From NCBI RefSeq assembly GCF_030150285.1, contig NZ_JASLGE010000037.1, forward strand, positions 1 through 64,000: a stretch of 64,000 bases of DNA, read 5' to 3'. Position 1 is the first letter of the stretch. Every line of letters starts with the position of its first letter. A program made the translations under genes and the position numbers. This document shows positions 49,745 through 57,730 of this stretch, piece after piece. This DNA is from Pseudomonas sp. (GTDB lineage: Bacteria > Pseudomonadota > Gammaproteobacteria > Pseudomonadales > Pseudomonadaceae). A model generated the notes under the pieces. That model was not told the origin of the DNA and did no database searches. It worked only from the letters and a program-made list of their open reading frames with translations.

Positions 49745-52104
49745 GCCCCGGCTGCAGCGCCGTCACGACGCGCTGTGTCACAGGTCTCTGGCAGCGCGTC
49801 ATTGTCGGTGTCAGCGGTTGGGCCTGTGCACTGCCACTTATGGCGGGGGGGCTGCCTCCACCCCCTGCAGGGTGGCAGATGACCAGCAATGAGCCCCTGT
49901 TTTTGGAGTTGCTGGTCAATCAAGTGTCGACCGGCAAAGTGATCGAGGTTCGACAGCAGGCCGGCAAGCTGTACATTCCGGTGGCCGACCTGAAGGCCGC
50001 CCAGGTGACATTGCCTGCCGGCCAAGCCACTGAAGTCACAGCTGATAGCGTACGGGGCCTGCGTGTGAACTACGATCAGCCCGGCCAGCGTTTATGGGTG
50101 GATGTGCCGCCCGGCTGGCTGCCCGAGCAGCAAGCCGGCCGGCCGTCGACCGAGCAACCGCCCGCGCTCAGCAGCTTCGGCGGCCTGCTTAATTACGACT
50201 TGTACCTCAACGACTCAGATGACAGTGACACCTACCTGGCTGCCTGGAACGAAGCCCGGGTGTTTGACCGTTGGGGCACGCTCTCGAACACCGGGCAGTA
50301 TCGGCGCACGGTGGGGGGCGCGCGGGGCAGTGATTTCAATAACGGCTATCGCCGTTATGACACCCTGTGGCGGTACTCGGATGATGTGCAGTTGCTGACT
50401 TACGAGGCCGGCGATGTCATTACCGGTGCGTTGCCATGGTCCAGCTCCGTGCGATTGGGCGGCGTCCAACTGTCGAGAGACTTTGGGGTTCGTCCCGATC
50501 TGGTGACGTACCCGTTGCCTCAGTTTTCAGGGGAATCGGCGGTGCCGTCCTCGGTCGATGTGTTTATCAACGGTTTCAAGTCTGCCAGCGCGGACCTGCG
50601 CCCCGGCCCCTATACGCTGACCAATGTGCCGTTTATTAACGGCGCGAGTGAAGCGGTGATTGTGACGACCGATGCGCTGGGGCGGCAGGTGTCCACCCAG
50701 GTTCCGTTCTACGTCACCAGCCGCCTGTTGAGGCCGGGGCTGAGTGACTTTTCGGTTTCCGCTGGCACTTTGCGGCGGGATTACGGGCTGCGGGATTTTG
50801 TTTATGGCCCCGGTGTGACGGTGGCCAATGGACGCTATGGCCTGAACCATTCGCTGACCCTCGAAAGCCATGTCGAAGCCTCTGAGAATCTTGCGCTGGC
50901 AGGCGTGGGCGGCAACCTCAAGTTGAGTCATTACGGGGTGCTCAACAGCGCGGTCAGCCAGAGCCGTTTCAATGGCCAGCCGGGCCAGCAACTGAGCCTT
51001 GGCTATCAATACAACACGCAGCGCTGGAGCCTGGCGTATCAGCGCATTGAGCGCCGTGATCATTACGCTGACGTCACGGTGATTGACCGTGCCTATACGC
51101 GGCTCAGCACGCGCAGTGAGCAAATGATTTTGAGCCTTAACATGGGCACTTATGGCAGCCTGGGGGCGGGTTATTTCGATATCCGGGCTGGCGACGATTC
51201 ACGCACGCGGTTGTTGAACCTGACCTGGAGTGCCTCGCTGTGGGCCAGCAGTGTTTACCTGTCGGCCAACCGCGAGCTGTCGACGGGGCAGTGGGTCACC
51301 CAGGCACAAGTGGTCATGCCGTTTGAACTGGGCTCCGTGGGGGTTGGCAGTGAACGCAGTAAGACTGGCGAATACCGTCAACAGGTCAGGTTCAGTCACT
51401 CGGTACCCAGCGGTGGCGGGGTGGGGTACAACTTGGGTTACAGCCAGGGCAATGGCCCGGCGTATCGCCAGGCCGATCTGACCTGGCGCCTGCAGTCGGT
51501 GCAACTACAGGCTGGCGTCTATGGCAGCAATGCTCAACAAGCACGGTGGGCTGATGCCAGCGGCTCGCTGGTGTGGATGGACAATCATGTGTTTGCGGCC
51601 AACCGGGTCAACGATGCATTTGTGGTCGTCAGCACTCCGGGTTTTGCGCAGGTTGCGGTGCGGTATGAGAACCAGTTGATGGGTACGACCGACAAAAGTG
51701 GCTACCTGCTGGTGACTGGCGCAAGTGGTTATTACTGGGGCAAATATGAAATTGACCCGCTGAACCTGCCTTCCACGGTGCAAGTCCCGTTGGTTGAGCA
51801 GCGTGTTGCAGTACGCCGGGGCAGCGGCTACCTGATGACCTTCCCGCTGAAACGGCTGGCCGCCGCCAGCCTTGCGCTGGTCGATGCGCAGGGCAAGCCT
51901 TTGGCGGTGGGCAGCCAGGTGCGCCATGTGCAGAGCGACGCGAGCGCCGTGGTGGGCTGGGATGGCCTGGTCTACCTGGAGAACGTGCTCAAACACAACA
52001 CCGTGCAGGTGACATTCGCCAATGGCAGCCACTGTCAGGCGCAGTTCACCCTGCCTGAAGAGACGGCAGAGGTGCCCATGATCGGACCGTTGGTGTGCCA
52101 ATGA
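49741..52104 (+). CDS. Fimbrial outer-membrane usher (FimD/CsuD family)
   Basis: A 787-residue outer-membrane pore that assembles and secretes the pilus. A signal-like segment lies in the first ~38 residues. An N-terminal domain with ELLVNQVSTGKVIEVRQQAG follows, then a long beta-barrel rich in aromatic Gly-Tyr strands, and C-terminal domains ending LPEETAEVPMIGPLVC with a terminal cysteine. GTG 49741 overlaps the chaperone stop, and the next gene overlaps its own stop as ATGA, so the operon is tightly coupled. Confidence 0.93.
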   Translation: MSPGCSAVTTRCVTGLWQRVIVGVSGWACALPLMAGGLPPPPAGWQMTSNEPLFLELLVNQVSTGKVIEVRQQAGKLYIPVADLKAAQVTLPAGQATEVTADSVRGLRVNYDQPGQRLWVDVPPGWLPEQQAGRPSTEQPPALSSFGGLLNYDLYLNDSDDSDTYLAAWNEARVFDRWGTLSNTGQYRRTVGGARGSDFNNGYRRYDTLWRYSDDVQLLTYEAGDVITGALPWSSSVRLGGVQLSRDFGVRPDLVTYPLPQFSGESAVPSSVDVFINGFKSASADLRPGPYTLTNVPFINGASEAVIVTTDALGRQVSTQVPFYVTSRLLRPGLSDFSVSAGTLRRDYGLRDFVYGPGVTVANGRYGLNHSLTLESHVEASENLALAGVGGNLKLSHYGVLNSAVSQSRFNGQPGQQLSLGYQYNTQRWSLAYQRIERRDHYADVTVIDRAYTRLSTRSEQMILSLNMGTYGSLGAGYFDIRAGDDSRTRLLNLTWSASLWASSVYLSANRELSTGQWVTQAQVVMPFELGSVGVGSERSKTGEYRQQVRFSHSVPSGGGVGYNLGYSQGNGPAYRQADLTWRLQSVQLQAGVYGSNAQQARWADASGSLVWMDNHVFAANRVNDAFVVVSTPGFAQVAVRYENQLMGTTDKSGYLLVTGASGYYWGKYEIDPLNLPSTVQVPLVEQRVAVRRGSGYLMTFPLKRLAAASLALVDAQGKPLAVGSQVRHVQSDASAVVGWDGLVYLENVLKHNTVQVTFANGSHCQAQFTLPEETAEVPMIGPLVCQ

Positions 52105-53075
52105 ACGGGGGGCTGAGCCTGTATCGGGTTAAGGGGTGGGTGTTCTTCTGCCTTTTTCTGCTGGCACCACAGGTGCAGGCTGCGTGTCAGGTCGAGGCCA
52201 ATCGCACGGCCACCTTCGGCTCGGTGACGTCGATTCAGGTCGGTGCCAGCTCGGAAAAAACCTCAACCCTCAATGCCGGGTTGGGCTGCACCGGCGCGGT
52301 ATCGACTCTGCAAGGCACCGATCATTTCTACCTGACCGTGACCTCTTCAACAGCGGGCCTGACAGGGCCCGGCGGGGACGTGATCAGCTATACCCTGTTT
52401 GCAGACAGCGGTATGGGCCAACCCATCGAGCGCGGTGCTCAGTTTGATTTCACCGCCATTGCCAGCGGGCTGGGCCTGGTTGCCAGTGCGTCGCCGCGCA
52501 CTGTGCCCCTTTATCTGGCGAGCCTGAGTGCAGGCAACGTTGCGGCCGGTATTTACACTGAAAACCTGAACGTGGTCTGGCGCTGGGATTACTGCTCCAG
52601 CCAGGACGGTGCCGGTGGTTGCACGCAACGAGACACCGGCACCGGGTCGACGGTGCTGACGGTCACCATGACGGTGACGAACGATTGCCTGATCCTTGCC
52701 CCGACGATCAGTTTTGGCAGCGCTCCCGTGGCCAGTGCATTCAACCCCGTGACCCAACGCATCAGCATTGCCTGCACCAAAGACAGCCACTATTCGGTGG
52801 GGCTCGACCCGGGGCAGCATGGGATCGATGGCCGTCGTCGCATGGTTTCAGGCGACCATTTCCTGGCTTACGACCTGTACAAAGGGGCGAGTGCGATGGT
52901 CTGGGGCAGTCAGGGCGCAGATCGTCGGGAGAGTACGCAGGCGGAGATCAACCCGGGCAGCGGCCTGGGCACCGAGCTTCAAGTGTTTGACGTGACCGCC
53001 AGGGTGTATGGCGATCAACCCACGCCGCCCGCCGGGACGTATACAGACAGCGTGGTGGTGGATATCGGGTTTTAG
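52101..53075 (+). CDS. Two-domain spore-coat-U protein, predicted pilus tip adhesin (CsuE-like)
   Basis: A 324-residue secreted protein. The signal peptide ends FLLAPQVQA, followed by two SCPU-type domains (about 30-175 and 200-324). The second repeats the subunit pattern (NDCLILAPTISFGSAPV and GTYTDSVVVDIGF). In Csu pili the last gene is the two-domain tip adhesin that mediates attachment to surfaces, so the same role is inferred. ATG 52101 is preferred over GTG 52095. Its stop overlaps the convergent carboxypeptidase stop. Confidence 0.87.
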   Translation: MNGGLSLYRVKGWVFFCLFLLAPQVQAACQVEANRTATFGSVTSIQVGASSEKTSTLNAGLGCTGAVSTLQGTDHFYLTVTSSTAGLTGPGGDVISYTLFADSGMGQPIERGAQFDFTAIASGLGLVASASPRTVPLYLASLSAGNVAAGIYTENLNVVWRWDYCSSQDGAGGCTQRDTGTGSTVLTVTMTVTNDCLILAPTISFGSAPVASAFNPVTQRISIACTKDSHYSVGLDPGQHGIDGRRRMVSGDHFLAYDLYKGASAMVWGSQGADRRESTQAEINPGSGLGTELQVFDVTARVYGDQPTPPAGTYTDSVVVDIGF

Positions 53076-54223
53076 CGCAGTTCGCGCACCATGCTCGACA
53101 GCGTGGTCAGCACATCCTTGCCCAATTGCATCGAACGCTTGCCGGACCAGCCCGTGACAGGGTCGGGGGCATGGTTGTTGTCCTTGAAAGGCATCTCCAG
53201 GGTCAGAGACAGGCAATCAAACCGCTGCCCGACGCTGTTGCAGGCCAAGGTCATGTTGGCTTGGCCGGGCGCGTCGAGCGCGTAGCCGTGTTCGGTCTGG
53301 AAGTCACGCGTCAGGTGGCTGAGGTGGCTGCGAAACCGTTCTTCGAGTGCTGCCAGGCGCGGGGTGTAGCCCGGATTGCCTTCGCAACCCGCAGTGAAAA
53401 TGTAGGGAATCTCTTCATCACCATGAATGTCCAGGAACAGATCGACGCCATATTGCTGCATCTGCTCAAGGGCGAAGAATACCTCCGGGCTGACATTCGG
53501 GTCCGTGTTCTGCCAGGCGCGGTTCAAGTCCTGGCCGTTGGCATTGGTACGCAAATGCCCGTGAAAGGCACCGTCCGGGTTCATGTTGGGAATCAGGTAC
53601 AGATCAGCGTAATCCAGTAATTTGCGTAATTGTGGGTCGCTGCCTTGTTCAAGGCGCTTGAAAATACCCTCCATAAACCATTCGGCCATGTGCTCGCCGG
53701 GGTGTTGCTGGGCAATGATCCAAATATTGTGTTTGTGCGCAGCCCCCGTGCCTTTGCGCAGCAATTCAATGTCGCGGCCTTCAGCGCTTTTGCCTGTGGC
53801 CAGGCGCTCACACCCTGACCATTGCAGCGCGTCCTGAATCAACGTGTCGTGGCGCGCGCGGCTGTACGGTTCGAAGTAGGCAAACCACACGTGTGGGTGT
53901 TCGGCTTCCAGGCTGAAGGTCAGCGCCGTGCCGTCGAAGTGCGTCGGCACCCGTAACCAGTGTTCGTGATCGTAAGACGCCACCGCCTGATAACCGTCCC
54001 AGGCCTTGTTGTAGGCGGACTGGCTGGCGTTGTTCAACTGGAAGCGGTGCGTTTGGCCGCGTGTCAGGCCGTCCACTTTGAAGTGAAACCATTGAAAGTG
54101 CGGGCTGCGGGTGTCGGGTTTGATCGCAAGCTGGACGTGCAAGGGGTTGCTGGCATCCAGCACCTGGATATTACCGCTGTCGAAATCACTGCTGATATGG
54201 AGCGAAGAGGGCGCGTCAGTCAT
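53072..54223 (-). CDS. M14-family zinc carboxypeptidase (cytosolic carboxypeptidase-like)
   Basis: A 383-residue protein without a signal peptide. An N-terminal beta-sandwich domain (about 1-125, with FQWFHFKVDGL and VWFAYFEPYSR) precedes the M14 domain. Zinc ligands are His and Glu in QQHPGEHMAEW and His in LDIHGDEE; the catalytic Glu is in LTLEMPFKD. This architecture is the bacterial counterpart of eukaryotic cytosolic carboxypeptidases that trim acidic tails. The bacterial substrate is unknown. Its stop overlaps the fimbrial tip gene stop tail to tail. Confidence 0.9.
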   Translation of the reverse strand: MTDAPSSLHISSDFDSGNIQVLDASNPLHVQLAIKPDTRSPHFQWFHFKVDGLTRGQTHRFQLNNASQSAYNKAWDGYQAVASYDHEHWLRVPTHFDGTALTFSLEAEHPHVWFAYFEPYSRARHDTLIQDALQWSGCERLATGKSAEGRDIELLRKGTGAAHKHNIWIIAQQHPGEHMAEWFMEGIFKRLEQGSDPQLRKLLDYADLYLIPNMNPDGAFHGHLRTNANGQDLNRAWQNTDPNVSPEVFFALEQMQQYGVDLFLDIHGDEEIPYIFTAGCEGNPGYTPRLAALEERFRSHLSHLTRDFQTEHGYALDAPGQANMTLACNSVGQRFDCLSLTLEMPFKDNNHAPDPVTGWSGKRSMQLGKDVLTTLSSMVRELR

Positions 54224-54544
54224 TGTCCAAACCCGGTGTCAAAAAGGATAGGCGCTACTGTACATCGTGAAATGGGCAGACCGTGTGCGCTGGGGGGTGA
54301 AAAGGTGGGATGCAAGGGGAAGAAATAGTGAAGGGGGCGTCATCCGTGACGCTGCATTAGCGTAGGACGTTTGAGAGTGATTCTCAAGTGCTAAATCGCC
54401 ATTATGCTCATAGCCGGGAGCTTCAGGCTTCCGTTGGCCGATATTCTTTTGCTATCATCGCTCGCATCGTAGCGGTCACCGTAACATCCGGCCGCACAAC
54501 AGACTTCATTAGCCTGAAGCACGCTGAGCCAGATAACTGGCCGC
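54224..54544. other. Intergenic region between carboxypeptidase and prrF
   Basis: This 321-nt region holds no supported gene. It contains a Fur-box-like palindrome at 54371-54387, a 10-bp inverted repeat (54420-54429 and 54511-54520) and, at 54508-54517, a second copy of a 10-mer found in prrF. Shadow frames crossing prrF were rejected. Confidence 0.6.
54371..54387. promoter_or_regulatory. Fur-box-like palindrome
   Basis: TTGAGA-N5-TCTCAA, part of GAGAGTGATTCTCAAGT, resembles natural Fur sites of the AATGATTCTCATT kind. It lies about 150 nt upstream of the carboxypeptidase start and about 160 nt beyond the prrF terminator. Its target is unclear. Confidence 0.4.
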
Positions 54545-54661
54545 AAAAAAAAAGACCCGTCTAGAAGACGGGTCAAATAACCGTGATTAGCCTGATGAGG
54601 AGGTAATCCAAAAGACCGACCTAAGGTCTCTTGAATTATCGACTGATCTCGCGACCAGCTG
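54545..54661 (-). ncRNA. prrF: PrrF iron-responsive small RNA
   Basis: A transcript of about 117 nt on the reverse strand. It opens with the family signature CTGGTCGCGAGATCAG and contains the conserved target-binding core TTTTGGATTACCTCC followed by TCATCAGGCTAATCACGG. It ends in a terminator stem GACCCGTCT-TCT-AGACGGGTC followed by nine U residues (54545-54574). PrrF RNAs, made in low iron, pair with mRNAs of iron-using proteins such as aconitase, succinate dehydrogenase and superoxide dismutase. It is a single copy here, unlike the P. aeruginosa tandem. Confidence 0.93.
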
Positions 54662-54663
54662 AG

Positions 54664-54695
54664 TGCAATAATAATCATTCCCATTTGCTGGTCAA
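54664..54695 (-). promoter_or_regulatory. prrF promoter with overlapping Fur box
   Basis: On the reverse strand, -35 TTGACC (54695-54690) and -10 TATTAT (54673-54668) are 16 nt apart. A Fur box at 54664-54682 matches 13 of 19 consensus positions, including the run TAATCATT, and covers the -10 and half the spacer. Fur with iron would block transcription. Confidence 0.85.
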
Positions 54696-54754
54696 GCTTT
54701 TTCCTTCGCTTTCCGGAATTATTTTTCCAGTCCTCGCTCAACCCCTCTATTGCG

Positions 54755-55222
54755 CTAGTCCAGTAACAGCTCTGTGGTGCGCTTGACCTCGCTCATGGCG
54801 ATGTTGGAGTGGGCTTCCTGTACATGGGGTTTCTGCAGCAAGTGATCGCGTAAAAAACGCTCGTAACTGTCGATATCGTGGGTCACGACCTTAAGCAAAT
54901 AATCCATGTCGCCGGCCATCGTGTAGCACTCGATGACTTCGGGGTAGTCGGTGATCGTTTCTTCAAACTCCGTCAGGTGTCGGCGCCCGTGACCGGAGAG
55001 CCGCACGTTGACGAACACCACGACATTGAGCCCGAGCTTTTTCGGGTTGAGCAGGGCGACTTTACGCTCAATCAGGCCTTCTTCTTCGAGCCTGTGAATA
55101 CGTCGCCAGCACGGCGATTGCGACAGTTCCACGTGCTCGGCCACCTCGGCGGCAGAGAGATCAGCATTGTGCTGTAACAGACGAAGGATCTTGCGATCGA
55201 TAGCGCTTAATTTGATCTGCAT
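54755..55222 (-). CDS. Lrp/AsnC family transcriptional regulator
   Basis: A 155-residue regulator. The N-terminal helix-turn-helix is LSAAEVAEHVELSQSPCWRRI, and the C-terminal RAM ligand-binding domain spans about 65-150, with YTMAGDMDYLLKVV. It is divergent from leucine dehydrogenase across a 187-nt gap, so it probably activates that gene in response to branched-chain or aromatic amino acids, like BkdR/Lrp relatives. Confidence 0.93.
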   Translation of the reverse strand: MQIKLSAIDRKILRLLQHNADLSAAEVAEHVELSQSPCWRRIHRLEEEGLIERKVALLNPKKLGLNVVVFVNVRLSGHGRRHLTEFEETITDYPEVIECYTMAGDMDYLLKVVTHDIDSYERFLRDHLLQKPHVQEAHSNIAMSEVKRTTELLLD

Positions 55223-55409
55223 GAAGTGAGCTGACTTCTTATTATTTTTGGATGTGTCATGCAGATTAGCAGGATATTTCCCAGTAATTAGAATGATAAA
55301 TCCTGCATTTAACCTTCACTCTTGTGTTGCGCGCGCCCCACTCGCGCGCCGGGTCGAACCATGACCGTTCGGTCTGATTTATCCAGGCTAATAACAAGAG
55401 AGAACCTGA

Positions 55410-56462
55410 ATGCCGATTTTTACTCATCCGGAATTTGACCAGCACGAACAGGTCATGTTTTGCCATGATAAAGCCAGCGGCCTCAAGGCCATCATCGCCG
55501 TGCATAACACTCGGTTGGGGCCCTCCTTGGGGGGCTGTCGCATGTGGCCTTATGCTGACGAACAGCAAGCGCTCAACGATGTGCTGCGCTTGTCCCGTGG
55601 CATGACCTACAAGTCGGCGCTGGCGGGGTTGCCACTCGGGGGGGGTAAGGCGGTCATCATTGCGGACCCGCGCAAAGACAAGAGTGAGGCGCTGTTCCAG
55701 GCAATGGGCCGTTTTGTAGACAGCCTGGGTGGGCGCTACATCACGGCAGCAGATTCCGGCACGGGTGTTGCCGAGATGGCCCTGATGGGCCAGTGCACGC
55801 GTCATGTCGTCGGGGCCGGCGTACGTGATGACATTGGCGGCGGCACGCGCAGTGGCGACCCGTCCCCTGCAACCGCCCTGGGTGTGTTTATCGGCTTGCG
55901 CGAGGCGGTGCTGCAGCGCTTGGGCCGTGCCGACCTGACGGGCCTGCGCGTTGCCGTTCAGGGCCTGGGGCAAGTCGGCTATAACCTTGCACAGCAGTTG
56001 AAGGCTGCCGGGGCCGAGTTGTGGGTACACGATATTCAGGAAGCCAATGTGCGGCGTGCCGTGGATGAACTGGGGGCTCATGCGGTGAGTGCCCAGGACA
56101 TTTACGGGCTGGATGTCGATGTATTCGCGCCCTGTGCGATGGGAGCCATCATCAATGACCAGACCTTGCAGTTACTACGGGCACCGGTGATTGCCGGCGC
56201 GGCCAATAACCAGTTGGCCGCGCCCGCTCATGCCGACGAACTATGGCGTCGGGGCTGCCTCCATGCGCCGGACTACGCCATTAACGCGGGCGGCATTATT
56301 GATGTGTCTTACGAGTACAACGGTGGTACGCCAGAGCAAGTGCGCCAACACGTAGAGGGCATTGGCGAAACACTGCGTCAGATCTTTCTGAGAGCCAAGG
56401 CGCAGAACCTGAATACCACGCGTATTGCGGACAGCCTCGCTCAGGAACGACTGAACGGCTGA
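55410..56462 (+). CDS. Leucine (branched-chain amino acid) dehydrogenase
   Basis: A 350-residue Glu/Leu/Phe/Val dehydrogenase that oxidatively deaminates leucine, valine or isoleucine to oxo acids with NAD. The catalytic lysine motif is LPLGGGKAVII, and the C-terminal Rossmann domain has VQGLGQVGYNLAQQL. The length matches leucine and phenylalanine dehydrogenases. The products feed the pathway completed by liuABCD further on. Specificity among Leu, Val and Phe cannot be settled from sequence. A GC-rich hairpin follows. Confidence 0.92.
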   Translation: MPIFTHPEFDQHEQVMFCHDKASGLKAIIAVHNTRLGPSLGGCRMWPYADEQQALNDVLRLSRGMTYKSALAGLPLGGGKAVIIADPRKDKSEALFQAMGRFVDSLGGRYITAADSGTGVAEMALMGQCTRHVVGAGVRDDIGGGTRSGDPSPATALGVFIGLREAVLQRLGRADLTGLRVAVQGLGQVGYNLAQQLKAAGAELWVHDIQEANVRRAVDELGAHAVSAQDIYGLDVDVFAPCAMGAIINDQTLQLLRAPVIAGAANNQLAAPAHADELWRRGCLHAPDYAINAGGIIDVSYEYNGGTPEQVRQHVEGIGETLRQIFLRAKAQNLNTTRIADSLAQERLNG

Positions 56463-56470
56463 CGACCTGG

Positions 56471-56504
56471 CGCGGGCGGGCTGTTTCAGAAGCTCGCCCG
56501 CGCG
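56471..56504. terminator. GC-rich hairpin between leucine dehydrogenase and the DUF6124-like gene
   Basis: GCGCGGGCGGGCT pairs with AGCTCGCCCGCGC (13 bp, one G-U) around an 8-nt loop, without a T run, between convergent genes. Confidence 0.6.
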
Positions 56505-56513
56505 GGTTGGCGA

Positions 56514-56861
56514 TCAATGCGCGGGCAGTTCCTGCACATCCAAGGCTCGGTCAACCAAGCTCTTGGCCATCTCCATGATGTACACCACGCTGAAGGCCAG
56601 GTCGCGCTGCTTGCCCTGCAAGCTTTCGGCAGACTCCTGCCCGCTGGCAATGGCACATCGCAGCAGGTCGGAGGCATGCACCATGGCTTCTTCCTGGCTC
56701 AGGCCATTACGAACGACGAATAACTGATCTTCCAGTGCGCGTGAAGTAACAGAAGGTTTCAAATAATAATCAAGCGCACGTTGGGTTGCGAGGTTGTCTT
56801 TAAGGGCTTCAAGATCGGTGTCGCTGATGATATCGGTAGGGATTGGGGGGATGGGCGTCAT
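56514..56861 (-). CDS. DUF6124/DUF3077-like small protein
   Basis: A 115-residue acidic, helical protein with the motif pattern RALDYYLKP ... ASDLLRCAIASG ... VVYIMEMAKSLVDRALD. That pattern is seen in short Pseudomonas proteins of DUF6124/DUF3077, where the N-terminal half is usually proline-rich and variable. Function is unknown. It is divergent from the S24-type repressor across a 130-nt region carrying repeated GTATTGTT sites, so the repressor may control it. Confidence 0.75.
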   Translation of the reverse strand: MTPIPPIPTDIISDTDLEALKDNLATQRALDYYLKPSVTSRALEDQLFVVRNGLSQEEAMVHASDLLRCAIASGQESAESLQGKQRDLAFSVVYIMEMAKSLVDRALDVQELPAH

Positions 56862-56918
56862 GATTTACCTGCGATTCAAAGATTAATCGGATCAGCTCGC
56901 CAAAGATTAGTACTGTTT

Positions 56919-56985
56919 GTATTGTTGGTTGTTATTAAAATAATACGGAATGTGTATTGTTGCATCTCGCCCAGTCCGTATTGTT
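56919..56985. promoter_or_regulatory. Three GTATTGTT repeats, candidate operators of the S24-type repressor
   Basis: GTATTGTT occurs at 56919-56926, 56954-56961 and 56978-56985, just upstream of the repressor start. The middle copy is part of an AATAC-N7-GTATT palindrome (56943-56958 region). Repeated sites in a divergent gap are typical for CI-like repressors; binding is inferred. Confidence 0.5.
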
Positions 56986-56991
56986 CTGCAG

Positions 56992-57657
56992 ATGGATAAA
57001 TGGATCGCTTTAGTCAGAATCAAATTGCGCGAGCTCAACCTCACGCAAGAAAAGCTAGCCGAGCGCGTGGGGGCCTCCCAGGGCGGTGTCGGGCATTGGC
57101 TCAATAAACGCCGCCAGCCGGATCTGGAGACGATGAACAAAGTGCTGCAAGCCCTTGGGCTAGAGCACCTTGAAGTCGCTCTGGTCATTCGCGAGCGCAG
57201 TGCAATGGCTGACGAGTCGGCCGATGCCGATGACGCCTTTACCTATGATATTACCTCTGCCTACCGTTACCCGGTCAGTGACTGGTCGCGGGCAGGGCGT
57301 GTGCATGAGCAAGTGCGTGAGGCGGGCCCTCAGCCCGGCACGGTCTATGAAGTCAGTGATCATTACACCAAGGGCGCGGCCTTTTGGCTGCAAGTTACCG
57401 GCGATGCCATGACGGCCCCGGTGGGCATGAGTGTTTCCCGTGGGATGATGATTCTGGTGGACCCGGACATTGAGCCTGTGCCGGGCAAGATGGTGATCAC
57501 CAGCACGCCGGACTCCGATGAAGTGACCTTCCGCCAGTTGATCGAAGAGAGCGGCCAGCGTTACCTCAAACCGCTCAACCCAACGTACCCAACGCGGCTG
57601 TTCGATGAGCACTGCCGGTTGATCGGGGTCGTGGTACAAGCTACCGCGAAGTTCTAA
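56992..57657 (+). CDS. CI/LexA-like XRE repressor with a non-catalytic S24 domain
   Basis: A 221-residue regulator. The N-terminal Cro/CI helix-turn-helix is LTQEKLAERVGASQGGVGHW (17-36) and the C-terminal S24 fold runs from about 90 on. The Ala-Gly dipeptide of the cleavage site is kept at 101-102 (SRAGRV). The nucleophile position is Ala139 (VTGDAMTAP instead of GDSM) and the expected Lys is Arg181 (VTFRQLI). Self-cleavage is therefore predicted to be lost. ATG 56992 (MDKWIALVR) is the family start. No phage genes adjoin it. Confidence 0.88.
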   Translation: MDKWIALVRIKLRELNLTQEKLAERVGASQGGVGHWLNKRRQPDLETMNKVLQALGLEHLEVALVIRERSAMADESADADDAFTYDITSAYRYPVSDWSRAGRVHEQVREAGPQPGTVYEVSDHYTKGAAFWLQVTGDAMTAPVGMSVSRGMMILVDPDIEPVPGKMVITSTPDSDEVTFRQLIEESGQRYLKPLNPTYPTRLFDEHCRLIGVVVQATAKF

Positions 57658-57681
57658 TTACGCGCGTTGTGCACGTCAATA

Positions 57682-57717
57682 AAAAAGGCGAAGCCCGGTA
57701 ACGGACTTCGCCTTTTT
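57682..57717. terminator. Bidirectional terminator between the repressor and liuD
   Basis: AAAAAGGCGAAG pairs with CTTCGCCTTTTT (12 bp) around a 12-nt loop, between convergent genes. Confidence 0.9.
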
Positions 57718-57730
57718 GTGTGGCGAGGGT

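Noticed and set aside
54391..54741. 116-codon minus-strand frame across prrF
   Set aside because: It runs through the Fur box, the sRNA and its terminator, so it is not a plausible protein gene.
56992..57657. S24-type repressor as evidence for a prophage
   Set aside because: No integrase, structural, lysis or att-like sequences were found around it; the neighbours are metabolic genes.
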